Source of the DNA: Pseudomonadota bacterium
GTDB taxonomy: Bacteria; Pseudomonadota; Alphaproteobacteria; Rhizobiales; Beijerinckiaceae
Direction: 5' to 3'
NCBI GenBank assembly: GCA_023423995.1
Contig: JAFAEL010000146.1
Location: forward strand, 1-19,816
Length of the DNA stretch: 19,816 nucleotides
Below, piece by piece: positions 1 to 7,110 of this stretch. The notes under the pieces are model-generated. The model worked only from the letters and a program-made list of their open reading frames with translations. It had not been told where the DNA came from and did not search any database. A program made the position numbers and the translations under genes. How positions within the stretch are numbered: position 1 is the first letter of the stretch; each line of letters begins with the position of its first letter.

Positions 1-432
1 GGCCTGTTCTCCGGCCGCGGCTACAACATCGAGAGCCTGACGGTGTCGGAGACGGAGCACGAGAAGCACCTCTCGCGCATCACGATCGTGACGGCCGGCA
101 CGAACGCGATCCTGGAGCAGATCAAGAGCCAGCTCGAGCGGCTGGTCCCGGTTCACCGCGTCGTGGACCTGACCGTCCAGGGCAATGCCATCGAGCGGGA
201 GCTCGCGCTCGTGAAGGTGCAGGGCAAGGGCGAGACCCGGGTCGAGGCGATGCGGCTGGCCTCCGCGTTCGGCGCGAAGACCGTCGATGCGACGCTGTCC
301 TCCTTCGTGTTCGAGCTCACCGGAACGACGGACGAGGTCGAGCGCTTCATCAACCTGATGGTTGCCGTCGGGCTCGTCGAGGTCTCCCGTACCGGCGTCG
401 CCGCGATGGGGCGGGGCGCCGACGCGATGTGA
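1..432 (+). CDS. ilvN: Acetolactate synthase small (regulatory) subunit, 3' part
   Basis: IlvN is the regulatory subunit of acetohydroxyacid synthase, the first common enzyme of valine, leucine and isoleucine synthesis; its ACT domain binds the feedback inhibitor valine. The reading frame is open from base 1, so the gene is cut by the window edge and 143 codons are visible. The first visible residues (GLFSGRGYNIESLTV) are the conserved early part of the ACT domain, so only roughly the first 25-30 residues should be missing. The segment HRVVDLTVQG followed by ERELALVKV is the usual linker into the C-terminal domain. A GTG at 43 could be mistaken for a start, but it lies inside the ACT domain. 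ilvC, which often follows ilvN closely in related bacteria, is here 3 kb downstream with several accessory genes in between. Confidence 0.95.
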   Translation, partial: GLFSGRGYNIESLTVSETEHEKHLSRITIVTAGTNAILEQIKSQLERLVPVHRVVDLTVQGNAIERELALVKVQGKGETRVEAMRLASAFGAKTVDATLSSFVFELTGTTDEVERFINLMVAVGLVEVSRTGVAAMGRGADAM

Positions 433-434
433 GT

Positions 435-465
435 TTGCGGAGGGCGGATATCCGACGTATATCCG
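435..465 (+). promoter_or_regulatory. Putative mazEF promoter with overlapping inverted-repeat operator
   Basis: An AT-rich perfect inverted repeat stands out in the GC-rich gap between ilvN and mazE: CGGATAT at 445-451 and ATATCCG at 459-465, separated by seven bases. A possible sigma-70 promoter overlaps it, with TTGCGG at 435-440, 17 bases, then TATATC at 458-463, placing the transcript start about 15 bases before the mazE ATG. MazE-type antitoxins, alone and with MazF, are known to repress their own promoters through such repeats, so this is the likely autoregulatory site. The repeat is seen directly; the promoter and the binding are inferred. Confidence 0.5.
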
Positions 466-483
466 TCCGGCTTGGAGTGACCC

Positions 484-822
484 ATGCAAGCCAAGATCGC
501 CCGGTGGGGGAATAGCCTGGCGGTTCGCCTGCCGGCCGAAATCGTGCGCGACCTGGGTTTCCGCGAAGGGCAGATCGTCGAACTGACCGCGAACAAGCCG
601 AAGCTCGAGGTCGCGCCCCGGGAGGGTGAGCGCCGCTACACGGCCAGCGGCATCCCGATCTACACGCTGGAAGAACTCGTCGCTCAGATGAAGCCGGAGG
701 ATGAGCCCGAGACGATCGACTGGGGCCCCGACCGCGGCTCCGAGATCATCGACGACGAGTATTCGCGCGGTGAAATCACGCTTGATGACGTCCTGAGCGG
801 CCGTGCTGCCAAACGGCGGTGA
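484..822 (+). CDS. mazE: MazE-like antitoxin, SpoVT-AbrB domain
   Basis: This 112-residue protein should neutralise the MazF-like toxin encoded immediately downstream and bind the shared operator. Residues 3-45 (KIARWGNSLAVRLP, then LGFREGQIVEL) form the swapped-hairpin SpoVT-AbrB DNA-binding fold in its MazE form. The C-terminal half is acidic and likely flexible (DWGPDRGSEIIDDEYSRG near 80-97), as expected for a toxin-wrapping tail. The ATG at 484 has TTGGAG at 472-477 in front of it. The last 20 bases overlap the toxin gene, which supports translational coupling. The family call is firm; activity is inferred. Confidence 0.85.
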   Translation: MQAKIARWGNSLAVRLPAEIVRDLGFREGQIVELTANKPKLEVAPREGERRYTASGIPIYTLEELVAQMKPEDEPETIDWGPDRGSEIIDDEYSRGEITLDDVLSGRAAKRR

Positions 823-1147
823 CATCATCTGGGCCGTCCTGGACGCGGTGCTGGGGACGGAGCAGGCCGGACGCAGGCCTGTACTGATCCTCACGGACCG
901 GACCTACCACGAGCGGTCCACGCGGGCGATCGTCTGCCCGATCTCCAAGACCGACCGCGACTGGCCGTTCGACGTGATGCTGCCTCCTGGACTGAAGACC
1001 GTCGGCTTCGTCCTGGTGGATCAGATCAGGACCCTGCATCGCGCTTCGCGCCTCAAGGAACATATCGAAACCGCGCCGGACGCTCTTGTTGCGGAAGTGC
1101 GTGGACGTCTTACGGCCCTTCTAGGTCTGGCTGAGGAAACGCAATGA
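803..1147 (+). CDS. mazF: MazF/PemK-type endoribonuclease toxin
   Basis: MazF toxins are small ribosome-independent mRNA endonucleases held inactive by MazE. The 114-residue product shows the family pattern: GDIIWAVLD near the N terminus, then EQAGRRPVLIL (residues 20-30) carrying the conserved arginine, CPISK at 45-49 where the second active-site residue (usually Thr or Ser) lies, and VLVDQIRTLHR at 70-80. The GTG start at 803 lies inside mazE, giving a 20-base overlap; no better start exists because the domain begins at residue 5. Its TGA shares bases with the ATG of the glutathione transferase gene (ATGA at 1144-1147), an unusually tight link between a toxin and a metabolic gene. No disabling change is visible. 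Confidence 0.87.
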   Translation: MLPNGGDIIWAVLDAVLGTEQAGRRPVLILTDRTYHERSTRAIVCPISKTDRDWPFDVMLPPGLKTVGFVLVDQIRTLHRASRLKEHIETAPDALVAEVRGRLTALLGLAEETQ

Positions 1148-1782
1148 AGCTCTACTACTCCCCCGGCGCCTGCTCGCTCGCCCCGCACATTACCCTCGAG
1201 GAGACGGGCGCGCATTACGAGCCCGTCCTCGTGAAGCTGGCGGACGGAGCCCAGCGAAAGCCCGAATACCTCGCCATCAACCCGAAGGGGCGCGTTCCGG
1301 CACTCTCGGATGACGGGTTCGTGGTCACCGAGAACCCGGCCGTGCTGCGCTACATCGCCCGCAAGTATCCGACGGCGGCTTTGTGGCCGGACGATCCGCG
1401 CGACGAGGCCCGGTGCGTGGAATGGCTCGGCTGGTGCGCCTCGACCATCCATGTCTCCTACGCCCATATCCGCCGGCCCGAGCGCTACGCCACGAGCGAT
1501 GCCGCCAAGGCCGACGTGATGGAGAAGGGGCGCGAGACCTGCCGGGACGTGTGGGCACAGGTCGAGAAGCGCTTTGCGGCGTCGGCCTCCGACTGGGCTG
1601 CCGGCGACAGCTATTCCGTCGCCGACCCCTATATCTTCACCTTCTGGACCTGGGGGCGGGGCTCCGTGCTCGGATACGACATGGCGCGCGAGTTCCCGGC
1701 CTGGACCGCGCATGCGAAGCGGATGGGCGAGCGTCCGGCCGTGCAGCGGGCCCTGCAGCGCGAGGGGATTGCGCTGCCGTGA
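1144..1782 (+). CDS. Glutathione S-transferase, beta-class-like
   Basis: This predicted cytoplasmic enzyme of 212 residues would conjugate or reduce substrates with glutathione. The start MKLYYSPGACSLAPHI matches bacterial beta-class enzymes, with the catalytic cysteine at position 10. INPKGRVPAL at about 49-58 contains the cis-proline, and TENPAVLRYIA forms the glutathione gamma-glutamyl contact, with Asn where most family members have Ser. The C-terminal helical domain follows from about residue 85. The ATG overlaps the mazF stop by four bases and no separate promoter or strong ribosome site is visible, so it is probably translated by coupling to mazF. An 8-bp hairpin follows its stop. The substrate cannot be told from sequence. 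Confidence 0.9.
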   Translation: MKLYYSPGACSLAPHITLEETGAHYEPVLVKLADGAQRKPEYLAINPKGRVPALSDDGFVVTENPAVLRYIARKYPTAALWPDDPRDEARCVEWLGWCASTIHVSYAHIRRPERYATSDAAKADVMEKGRETCRDVWAQVEKRFAASASDWAAGDSYSVADPYIFTFWTWGRGSVLGYDMAREFPAWTAHAKRMGERPAVQRALQREGIALP

Positions 1783-1788
1783 CGCCGG

Positions 1789-1811
1789 AACGGCGGTCGC
1801 GGGCCGCCGTT
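1789..1811 (+). terminator. Hairpin after the glutathione transferase gene, weak terminator candidate
   Basis: AACGGCGG at 1789-1796 and CCGCCGTT at 1804-1811 form a perfect 8-bp stem with a seven-base loop, starting six bases after the gst stop codon. There is no T-run after it, so it is at best a weak or factor-assisted terminator, or an mRNA 3'-end stabiliser. Confidence 0.35.
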
Positions 1812-1815
1812 GAGA

Positions 1816-1830
1816 CCTCCCAACTGGAGG
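1816..1830 (+). promoter_or_regulatory. Hairpin covering the ribosome binding site of the 72-aa exported protein
   Basis: The Shine-Dalgarno GGAGG at 1826-1830 sits eight bases before the ATG at 1839 and is perfectly complementary to CCTCC at 1816-1820, with a five-base loop. The short stem could hide the ribosome site. With only five base pairs this may be chance. Confidence 0.3.
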
Positions 1831-1838
1831 CTTCTCCC

Positions 1839-2057
1839 ATGAAGCACGTCATTGTGGCTGTCGCGCTCGCGGGCGCGACGTTCATCAGCCAGGCGGCGGA
1901 CGCCAAGGGCTGCATCAAGGGTGCGATCGCGGGCGGGATCGCCGGCCATGTCGCCGGCAACCATGGCACCATGGGCGCCGCCGCGGGCTGCGCCGTGGGC
2001 CGGCACCAGGCCAATAAGCGCGAGCAGCAGCAGAACCACTCGCCCGCGCAGCGTTGA
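1839..2057 (+). CDS. Small exported glycine-zipper protein
   Basis: The product has 72 residues. Residues 1 to about 22 form a Sec signal peptide (MKHVIVAVALAGATFISQA, with likely cleavage near QAADA). The mature part has a small-residue repeat typical of glycine-zipper segments (GAIAGGIAGHVAGNHG then GAAAGCAVG), two cysteines, and a polar Gln-rich tail. Such proteins are usually periplasmic or outer-membrane associated and of unknown function. The start was chosen because GGAGG lies eight bases upstream and the signal peptide begins there. Its TGA abuts the stop of the convergent DUF924 gene with no base between (TGATCA). No specific function can be assigned. Confidence 0.75.
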   Translation: MKHVIVAVALAGATFISQAADAKGCIKGAIAGGIAGHVAGNHGTMGAAAGCAVGRHQANKREQQQNHSPAQR

Positions 2058-2606
2058 TCATCCCCGGAACGGGTCCGTTTCGAGGTAGGCCAGTTCCTCG
2101 GGCGTCGTCTCTCGCCCGAGGACCTCGTACCGGTGCGGGAAGCGCCCGAACTGGGCGATGATGTCCCGATGATGCCGGGCAAACTTCAGGTTCTCGGGGT
2201 CGCCGTGTGCCGTGTAGATCTCGACCGAGCGCTCCTGGATCGCGGGGTCCTCGGAATGCATGAAGGGCAGGTAGAAGAACTGTCGTAGGTCCCGCGGTAC
2301 GGCCTTGTCGAAACCCCTCGCGATCGCGCGCTCGGCGACCGCCAAGGCCTGCGGGTCGGTCGCCCAGGTGCGCGGGTCGCGGCGGAACATGTTCCGAGGC
2401 ATCTGGTCGAGCAGGATCACCAGCGCCAGCGCGCCTTCCGGCGTCTCCTCCCAACCCGAGAGCTCGCCCCCCGCCGCGCGTTCATAGGCCTCCAGGAAGC
2501 CGGCCCGGCACCGCTCGTCGAATTCCGCGCTCTTCGTGAACCAGGCATCCGGTCCCGCCTCGCGCCAGAACCCCAGGATATCGTCCGGCGTCGTCGCTTC
2601 GCTCAT
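2058..2606 (-). CDS. DUF924 family protein
   Basis: This 182-residue protein belongs to DUF924, a widespread family of helical, TPR-like cytosolic proteins without an established function. Recognisable family segments are ILGFWREAGPDAWF near the start, LALVILLDQMPRNMFR in the middle, and FFYLPFMHSEDPAIQE followed by KFARHHRDIIAQFGRFPHR toward the end. The ATG at 2606 is preferred over an in-frame start at 2699 because the family begins with this segment and a purine-rich AGAGAG precedes it. It is divergent from the TetR gene, so the operator at 2725-2743 could also affect it. Its stop is directly back to back with that of the 72-aa exported protein. Confidence 0.88.
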   Translation of the reverse strand: MSEATTPDDILGFWREAGPDAWFTKSAEFDERCRAGFLEAYERAAGGELSGWEETPEGALALVILLDQMPRNMFRRDPRTWATDPQALAVAERAIARGFDKAVPRDLRQFFYLPFMHSEDPAIQERSVEIYTAHGDPENLKFARHHRDIIAQFGRFPHRYEVLGRETTPEELAYLETDPFRG

Positions 2607-2691
2607 CTCGAATCTCTCTGTCCCTTCTCGCCCGCAAGGTAGCGCGGTTTGCCGCGCCGTGTTCTGCGCGGCTGCAATTGCGCCTTTGCGC

Positions 2692-2720
2692 TTGACCACC
2701 GGGGCCGGGCGTGGCTAGAG
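2692..2720 (+). promoter_or_regulatory. Putative promoter of tetR (and possibly ilvC)
   Basis: TTGACC at 2692-2697 is followed after 17 bases by CTAGAG at 2715-2720, a fair sigma-70 match. The expected transcript start falls inside the inverted repeat at 2725-2743, the layout expected for a repressor-controlled promoter. ilvC is only 16 bases after tetR with no terminator between, so this promoter may serve both. Confidence 0.45.
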
Positions 2721-2724
2721 AGCC

Positions 2725-2743
2725 GTACCGTACGTTACGGTAC
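2725..2743 (+). promoter_or_regulatory. TetR-type operator, perfect 8-bp inverted repeat
   Basis: GTACCGTA at 2725-2732 and TACGGTAC at 2736-2743 are perfect inverted arms around CGT. Size and symmetry fit a TetR-family dimer site, and it lies 36 bases upstream of the tetR start, in the gap between divergent DUF924 and tetR. The palindrome is seen; its use by this regulator is inferred from position. Confidence 0.65.
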
Positions 2744-2778
2744 TTCGCTTCCTGGCGTGTGGCGCTGGGGCGAAGTGC

Positions 2779-4465
<1,687 letters not shown>

Positions 4466-4498
4466 GTTGCGCCCGGGCGGGTGGCGTCGATCATTCTC

Positions 4499-4555
4499 GC
4501 GGGATGCCGCGATTCCCGGGTTGCGGCGACCAAGCCGCACCTCGGGTGATCCCGC
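4499..4555 (+). terminator. Large stem-loop downstream of ilvC
   Basis: Beginning 34 bases after the ilvC stop, 4515-4527 pairs with 4534-4546 over 13 positions, with one G-U pair, one mismatch and a six-base loop. Outer arms GCGGGAT (4499-4505) and ATCCCGC (4549-4555) pair again beyond an asymmetric internal loop. No T-tract follows, so it may be a factor-dependent stop site, an mRNA stabiliser or a REP-like element rather than a classical intrinsic terminator. Confidence 0.45.
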
Positions 4556-4622
4556 CCTTGCCCGCTGACCGCCTGGAACAGACAGGCCGCCGATCGCAGG
4601 CGCTAACTGATAGGCGTTGCCC

Positions 4623-4647
4623 GCCCGGGGTGTCCAAAGCCCCGGGC
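4623..4647 (+). other. GC hairpin upstream of the BrnT-like gene
   Basis: GCCCGGGG at 4623-4630 and CCCCGGGC at 4640-4647 form a perfect 8-bp stem with a nine-base loop, 44 bases before the brnT-like start. It could belong to the ilvC 3' region, act as a leader hairpin of the toxin-antitoxin transcript, or be an operator. No T-run is present and no clear promoter was found beside it. Confidence 0.35.
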
Positions 4648-4691
4648 CGCACCTTCGCCGAGACGTCAGGTCTCGAGCGGGGAGGGCAGCC

Positions 4692-4985
4692 TTGGGCGAA
4701 ACCGATGACCTTGAGTGGGACGACGCCAAGGACCACCTTACGCGGATGCACCGCTCGCTCAGTCTCGCTATTGCGGCCAGACTGTTCGACGGGCGCCTTC
4801 GCCTGGAGAGGATCTCGCCAAAATCGCCTTTGGGCGAGGTTCGCTGGGAGACGATGGGCGATATCGATGGCCGCGTGTTATTCTGCGTGTGGACTTGGCG
4901 CGGACGAAAGCGGCGCGTCATTTCCCTACGGCCGGCCAGCAGGAGCGAGCGCAATGCCTACAGAGAAGCAGTTGGCCGACGCTGA
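4692..4985 (+). CDS. brnT: BrnT-like ribonuclease toxin
   Basis: This 97-residue protein resembles BrnT, a RelE-fold ribonuclease toxin of type II systems. Seen family features in order: LEWDDAKDHLTRMH at 7-20, AARLFDG at 28-34, the GEVRWETMGDIDGRVLFCVWTWRG stretch at 48-71 (in two pieces, GEVRWETMG and DIDGRVLFCV), and RVISLRPASRSERNAY at 75-90, matching the BrnT ending RIISARKATKRE. The start is TTG at 4692, chosen because GGAGGG at 4681-4686 lies five bases upstream and the family begins with the F/L-EWD segment. It overlaps its small downstream partner by 32 bases, in the usual toxin-first order of brnTA. The toxin activity is inferred from family. Confidence 0.75.
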   Translation: MGETDDLEWDDAKDHLTRMHRSLSLAIAARLFDGRLRLERISPKSPLGEVRWETMGDIDGRVLFCVWTWRGRKRRVISLRPASRSERNAYREAVGRR

Positions 4986-5166
4986 TCGACTGCTGAAGAA
5001 CGTTGACTGGTCGAACGTCGACGCGATGTCCGATGAGGAGCTTCGTGCCGCCTGGGCCTGGGACAAGGACGCCGTGTGGCCGACGACCCGGGAGCTAACG
5101 GCTTTCGACCTCGTTGTTCCGGCACCAGCCGGGCAAGCTCATCCACCCAAGGACGCCGCTGAGTAG
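4954..5166 (+). CDS. Small acidic protein in the antitoxin position of the BrnT-like toxin
   Basis: The product has 70 residues and overlaps the toxin gene by 32 bases, with AGGAG at 4941-4945 before its ATG. It is acidic and tryptophan-rich (VDWSNVDAMSDEELRAAWAWDKDAVWP at 17-43, in part), with a proline-rich tail. By position it should be the antitoxin, but the ribbon-helix-helix C terminus typical of BrnA is not evident, and the protein resembles only the N-terminal toxin-binding part of such antitoxins. It may therefore be a shortened or different antitoxin class. Codon use and overlap make the gene itself credible; function rests on context only. Confidence 0.6.
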   Translation: MPTEKQLADADRLLKNVDWSNVDAMSDEELRAAWAWDKDAVWPTTRELTAFDLVVPAPAGQAHPPKDAAE

Positions 5167-5290
5167 ATCTCGGCCCAGAAGATTGTTTCCTTTCGTTTCC
5201 GGGCCGCCTCCGTTTGACTTCAGAGCAAGCCTGGAGAGCGTCCGCCTTTGCTGGCGGCCGGCGGGCCAGGCCTGGCTGCGGCAGCCTCTA

Positions 5291-5318
5291 TTTACATTGT
5301 TAGGCCGCGCTCTACTCT
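5291..5318 (+). promoter_or_regulatory. Putative promoter upstream of the NTF2-like pair
   Basis: TTTACA at 5291-5296, 16 bases, then TACTCT at 5313-5318 lie in a locally AT-richer patch 29 bases before the first NTF2-like ATG. If used, transcription would begin near 5325. This would cut into the 5' arm of the hairpin at 5318-5342, so the two elements probably do not both work as drawn. Confidence 0.35.
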
Positions 5319-5342
5319 CCTCCTGCTGAACAGGCAGGAGGG
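5318..5342 (+). promoter_or_regulatory. Hairpin enclosing the Shine-Dalgarno of the first NTF2-like gene
   Basis: CCTCCTGC at 5319-5326 pairs perfectly with GCAGGAGG at 5334-5341 around a seven-base loop, with one further T-G wobble. The whole AGGAGG ribosome site (5336-5341), five bases before the ATG at 5347, is in the 3' arm. On a transcript starting upstream this would hide the site and could make translation conditional. Confidence 0.4.
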
Positions 5343-5346
5343 TGGC

Positions 5347-5751
5347 ATGTCCGACAAGGCTACGCTCGAAACCGTGATCCGGGAGATCTACGACGCGAGG
5401 ATGCGGGGCGACGTGGACGGCATCATGCGGCTGATGGCCGACGATGTGCAGTTCTCGATCGCGGGTTGCGGTGCCTCCAGCTCGATCCCCTGCCAGGTCG
5501 AGGGCGCAAAGGCTTTCCGCAATGTTGTTCAGGAGTTGATCGCGACCTTCCAGTTCAGCAACCGGTGCGTGCTCAACCAGATGATCGAGGGCGATCGGGC
5601 CGTCGTCCACTGGCGCGCGCAGGTCAAGGTGCCGAAATCGGGCGCCGAGGCAGAGACCGAGTTGGTCGATCTGCTCGCATTCGAGGGGGGCAAGGTTCGG
5701 TCTTTCAGAGAATTCGCCGATACGGCTTTGGCGAAGCGGCTGCTCGCCTGA
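5347..5751 (+). CDS. NTF2-like / SnoaL-like protein, first of a tandem pair
   Basis: This 134-residue protein is of the cone-shaped NTF2-like superfamily, which includes ketosteroid isomerases, SnoaL cyclases and many small-ligand binders. Typical features are the N-terminal helix TVIREIYDARMRGDVDGIMRL, the strand LMADDVQFSI, the core EGDRAVVHWRAQVKV at about 80-95, and the closing segment RSFREFADTALAKRLL. The ATG at 5347 has AGGAGG five bases upstream; an in-frame extension to 5248 adds non-family sequence and was rejected. A clear paralogue follows 106 bases later. The ligand or reaction is unknown. Confidence 0.85.
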   Translation: MSDKATLETVIREIYDARMRGDVDGIMRLMADDVQFSIAGCGASSSIPCQVEGAKAFRNVVQELIATFQFSNRCVLNQMIEGDRAVVHWRAQVKVPKSGAEAETELVDLLAFEGGKVRSFREFADTALAKRLLA

Positions 5752-5857
5752 CGGCTCTGGACGGCGGCGCGCTGAGGCGCCCGGGACACAGCTTTCGCTG
5801 CACAGTTTGATAGCCTCGCGGCGAGCGAGACAAGGTTTCGTGCCGAAGGGGGCTGGC

Positions 5858-6265
5858 ATGGAGCAGCGAGCGAGGATCGAGGCGGTCATCCGGGCCGCCT
5901 ACGAGGCGCGGCGGCGCGGGGACCTGGACGGGGTGATGGCCCATTTCGCTCCCAGGGCGCAGTTCATGCTGGTCGGCTCGCCTGCCGCGAGCCCGGTCCC
6001 GCTCAGCGCGATGGGCAATGCGGCGGTCCGCGAGGTGCTGCGGCGCCTGATGGCGAGCTTCGAGTTCAGCGAGGTCGAGCTGCGCCTGCTCCTCATCGAG
6101 GGCGACAAGGCTGCCGTCCATTGGAGCGCCCGCGTGCGCGTCCCGGCGAGCGGGCAGGAGGCGGAGACCGAGCTCCTCGACCTGATCAGCTTCGAGGGCG
6201 ACAAGATCGTGCTGTTCAAGCAATTCGCCGATACGGCGCTGGCGGCCCGGCTGCTCGGCGCATGA
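5858..6265 (+). CDS. NTF2-like / SnoaL-like protein, second of a tandem pair
   Basis: This protein has 135 residues and aligns end to end with the previous gene: both share VIR..Y.AR.RGD.DG.M at the start, IEGD.A.VHW.A.V.VP.SG.EAETEL.DL in the core, and FADTALA.RLL at the end. The pair therefore arose by tandem duplication and has diverged, mostly at 30-65 where pocket residues lie. The ATG at 5858 was chosen over an in-frame upstream start because it matches the paralogue and AGGGGG precedes it. Its stop overlaps the ATG of the FkbM-type methyltransferase (ATGA at 6262-6265), implying coupling and a shared pathway. Confidence 0.85.
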   Translation: MEQRARIEAVIRAAYEARRRGDLDGVMAHFAPRAQFMLVGSPAASPVPLSAMGNAAVREVLRRLMASFEFSEVELRLLLIEGDKAAVHWSARVRVPASGQEAETELLDLISFEGDKIVLFKQFADTALAARLLGA

Positions 6266-7023
6266 CGTCGAATGTCCGGCAGGTCGCGATCGGCTCGCAT
6301 AGGATCTTCGTCGACGACGACCAGCCGACATTCTGGGACCGCGTGGAGACGGGGCGGTGGGAGCCGGGCACGCTCGGCGTCCTCGAGCGGTTCCTGCGGC
6401 CGGGCTCCCTGTTCCTCGACATCGGCACCTGGGTCGGCGCGCTGACGCTCTACGCGGCCTCCCTCGGGGCCGAGGTCGTGGCCGTCGAGGCTGATCCGAA
6501 AGCCCTGGAGCAGCTCGGCCGCAATCTCGCGGCCAATCCGCATCTGGCGGAACGGGTCCGGGTCGTGCCTCGCGCGATCGCGGCGGCCGAGGGACCCGTG
6601 CGGCTGGGAGCACGCCGAAAGCCCGGCGATTCCATGTCGAGCGTGCTCCTCGCGGGTGCAGGCGAGACCTGGACCAGCCCGGGCGTCACGCCGGGCGAGA
6701 TCGCCCTCGGCATCCCGGGCCATCGCCGGTTCGATCTCGTGAAGGTCGACATCGAGGGTGGCGAATATGCGCTGCTTCCGCAGCTCGGCCCGATCCTCGA
6801 CCGCGCCGCGGCGCTCCTTCTCGCCCTCCATCCCGACATCCTGCAGGCCTCGGGCGCGGAGCTCGAGCCGCGAAACACGCTGGAAATCCTTCGGGGATGG
6901 AATGTCGAACGCATCGGAACCACCGACCTCGTTCCGGCGCGCCTGGAGGATGTCGTGGAAGCAGGCCCGGCCGAGTGGCTGTTCACGCGGGCGGACGGCC
7001 TGCCCCCGGTCGAGCCGTCTTGA
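6262..7023 (+). CDS. FkbM family SAM-dependent methyltransferase
   Basis: The 253-residue product has a class I methyltransferase Rossmann fold. Motif I is FLDIGTWVGALTLYAASLG at about 53-71, motif II acid is AVEADPKALEQLGRN at about 76-90, and the FkbM hallmark FDLVKVDIEGGEYALLPQL lies near 156-174. FkbM-type enzymes generally O-methylate sugars, polyketides or lipid-linked glycans; the substrate here is unknown. The ATG overlaps the stop of the second NTF2-like gene by four bases, so the two are almost certainly co-translated. No glycosyltransferase or polysaccharide genes are nearby, so the usual glycan context is missing. Confidence 0.88.
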   Translation: MTSNVRQVAIGSHRIFVDDDQPTFWDRVETGRWEPGTLGVLERFLRPGSLFLDIGTWVGALTLYAASLGAEVVAVEADPKALEQLGRNLAANPHLAERVRVVPRAIAAAEGPVRLGARRKPGDSMSSVLLAGAGETWTSPGVTPGEIALGIPGHRRFDLVKVDIEGGEYALLPQLGPILDRAAALLLALHPDILQASGAELEPRNTLEILRGWNVERIGTTDLVPARLEDVVEAGPAEWLFTRADGLPPVEPS

Positions 7024-7110
7024 CTTCGGGCGGGGCTCGTCTCCGCTTGTCCCATCCTCTCGGCCCCTTCCTCGGCCGATGGTCCGCGTGGCGCCCTCTT
7101 GGAGCGGTTC

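Noticed and set aside
4554..4691. An additional small gene between ilvC and the BrnT-like gene
   Set aside because: Open frames here lack ribosome sites and family features, and the sequence is dominated by hairpins.
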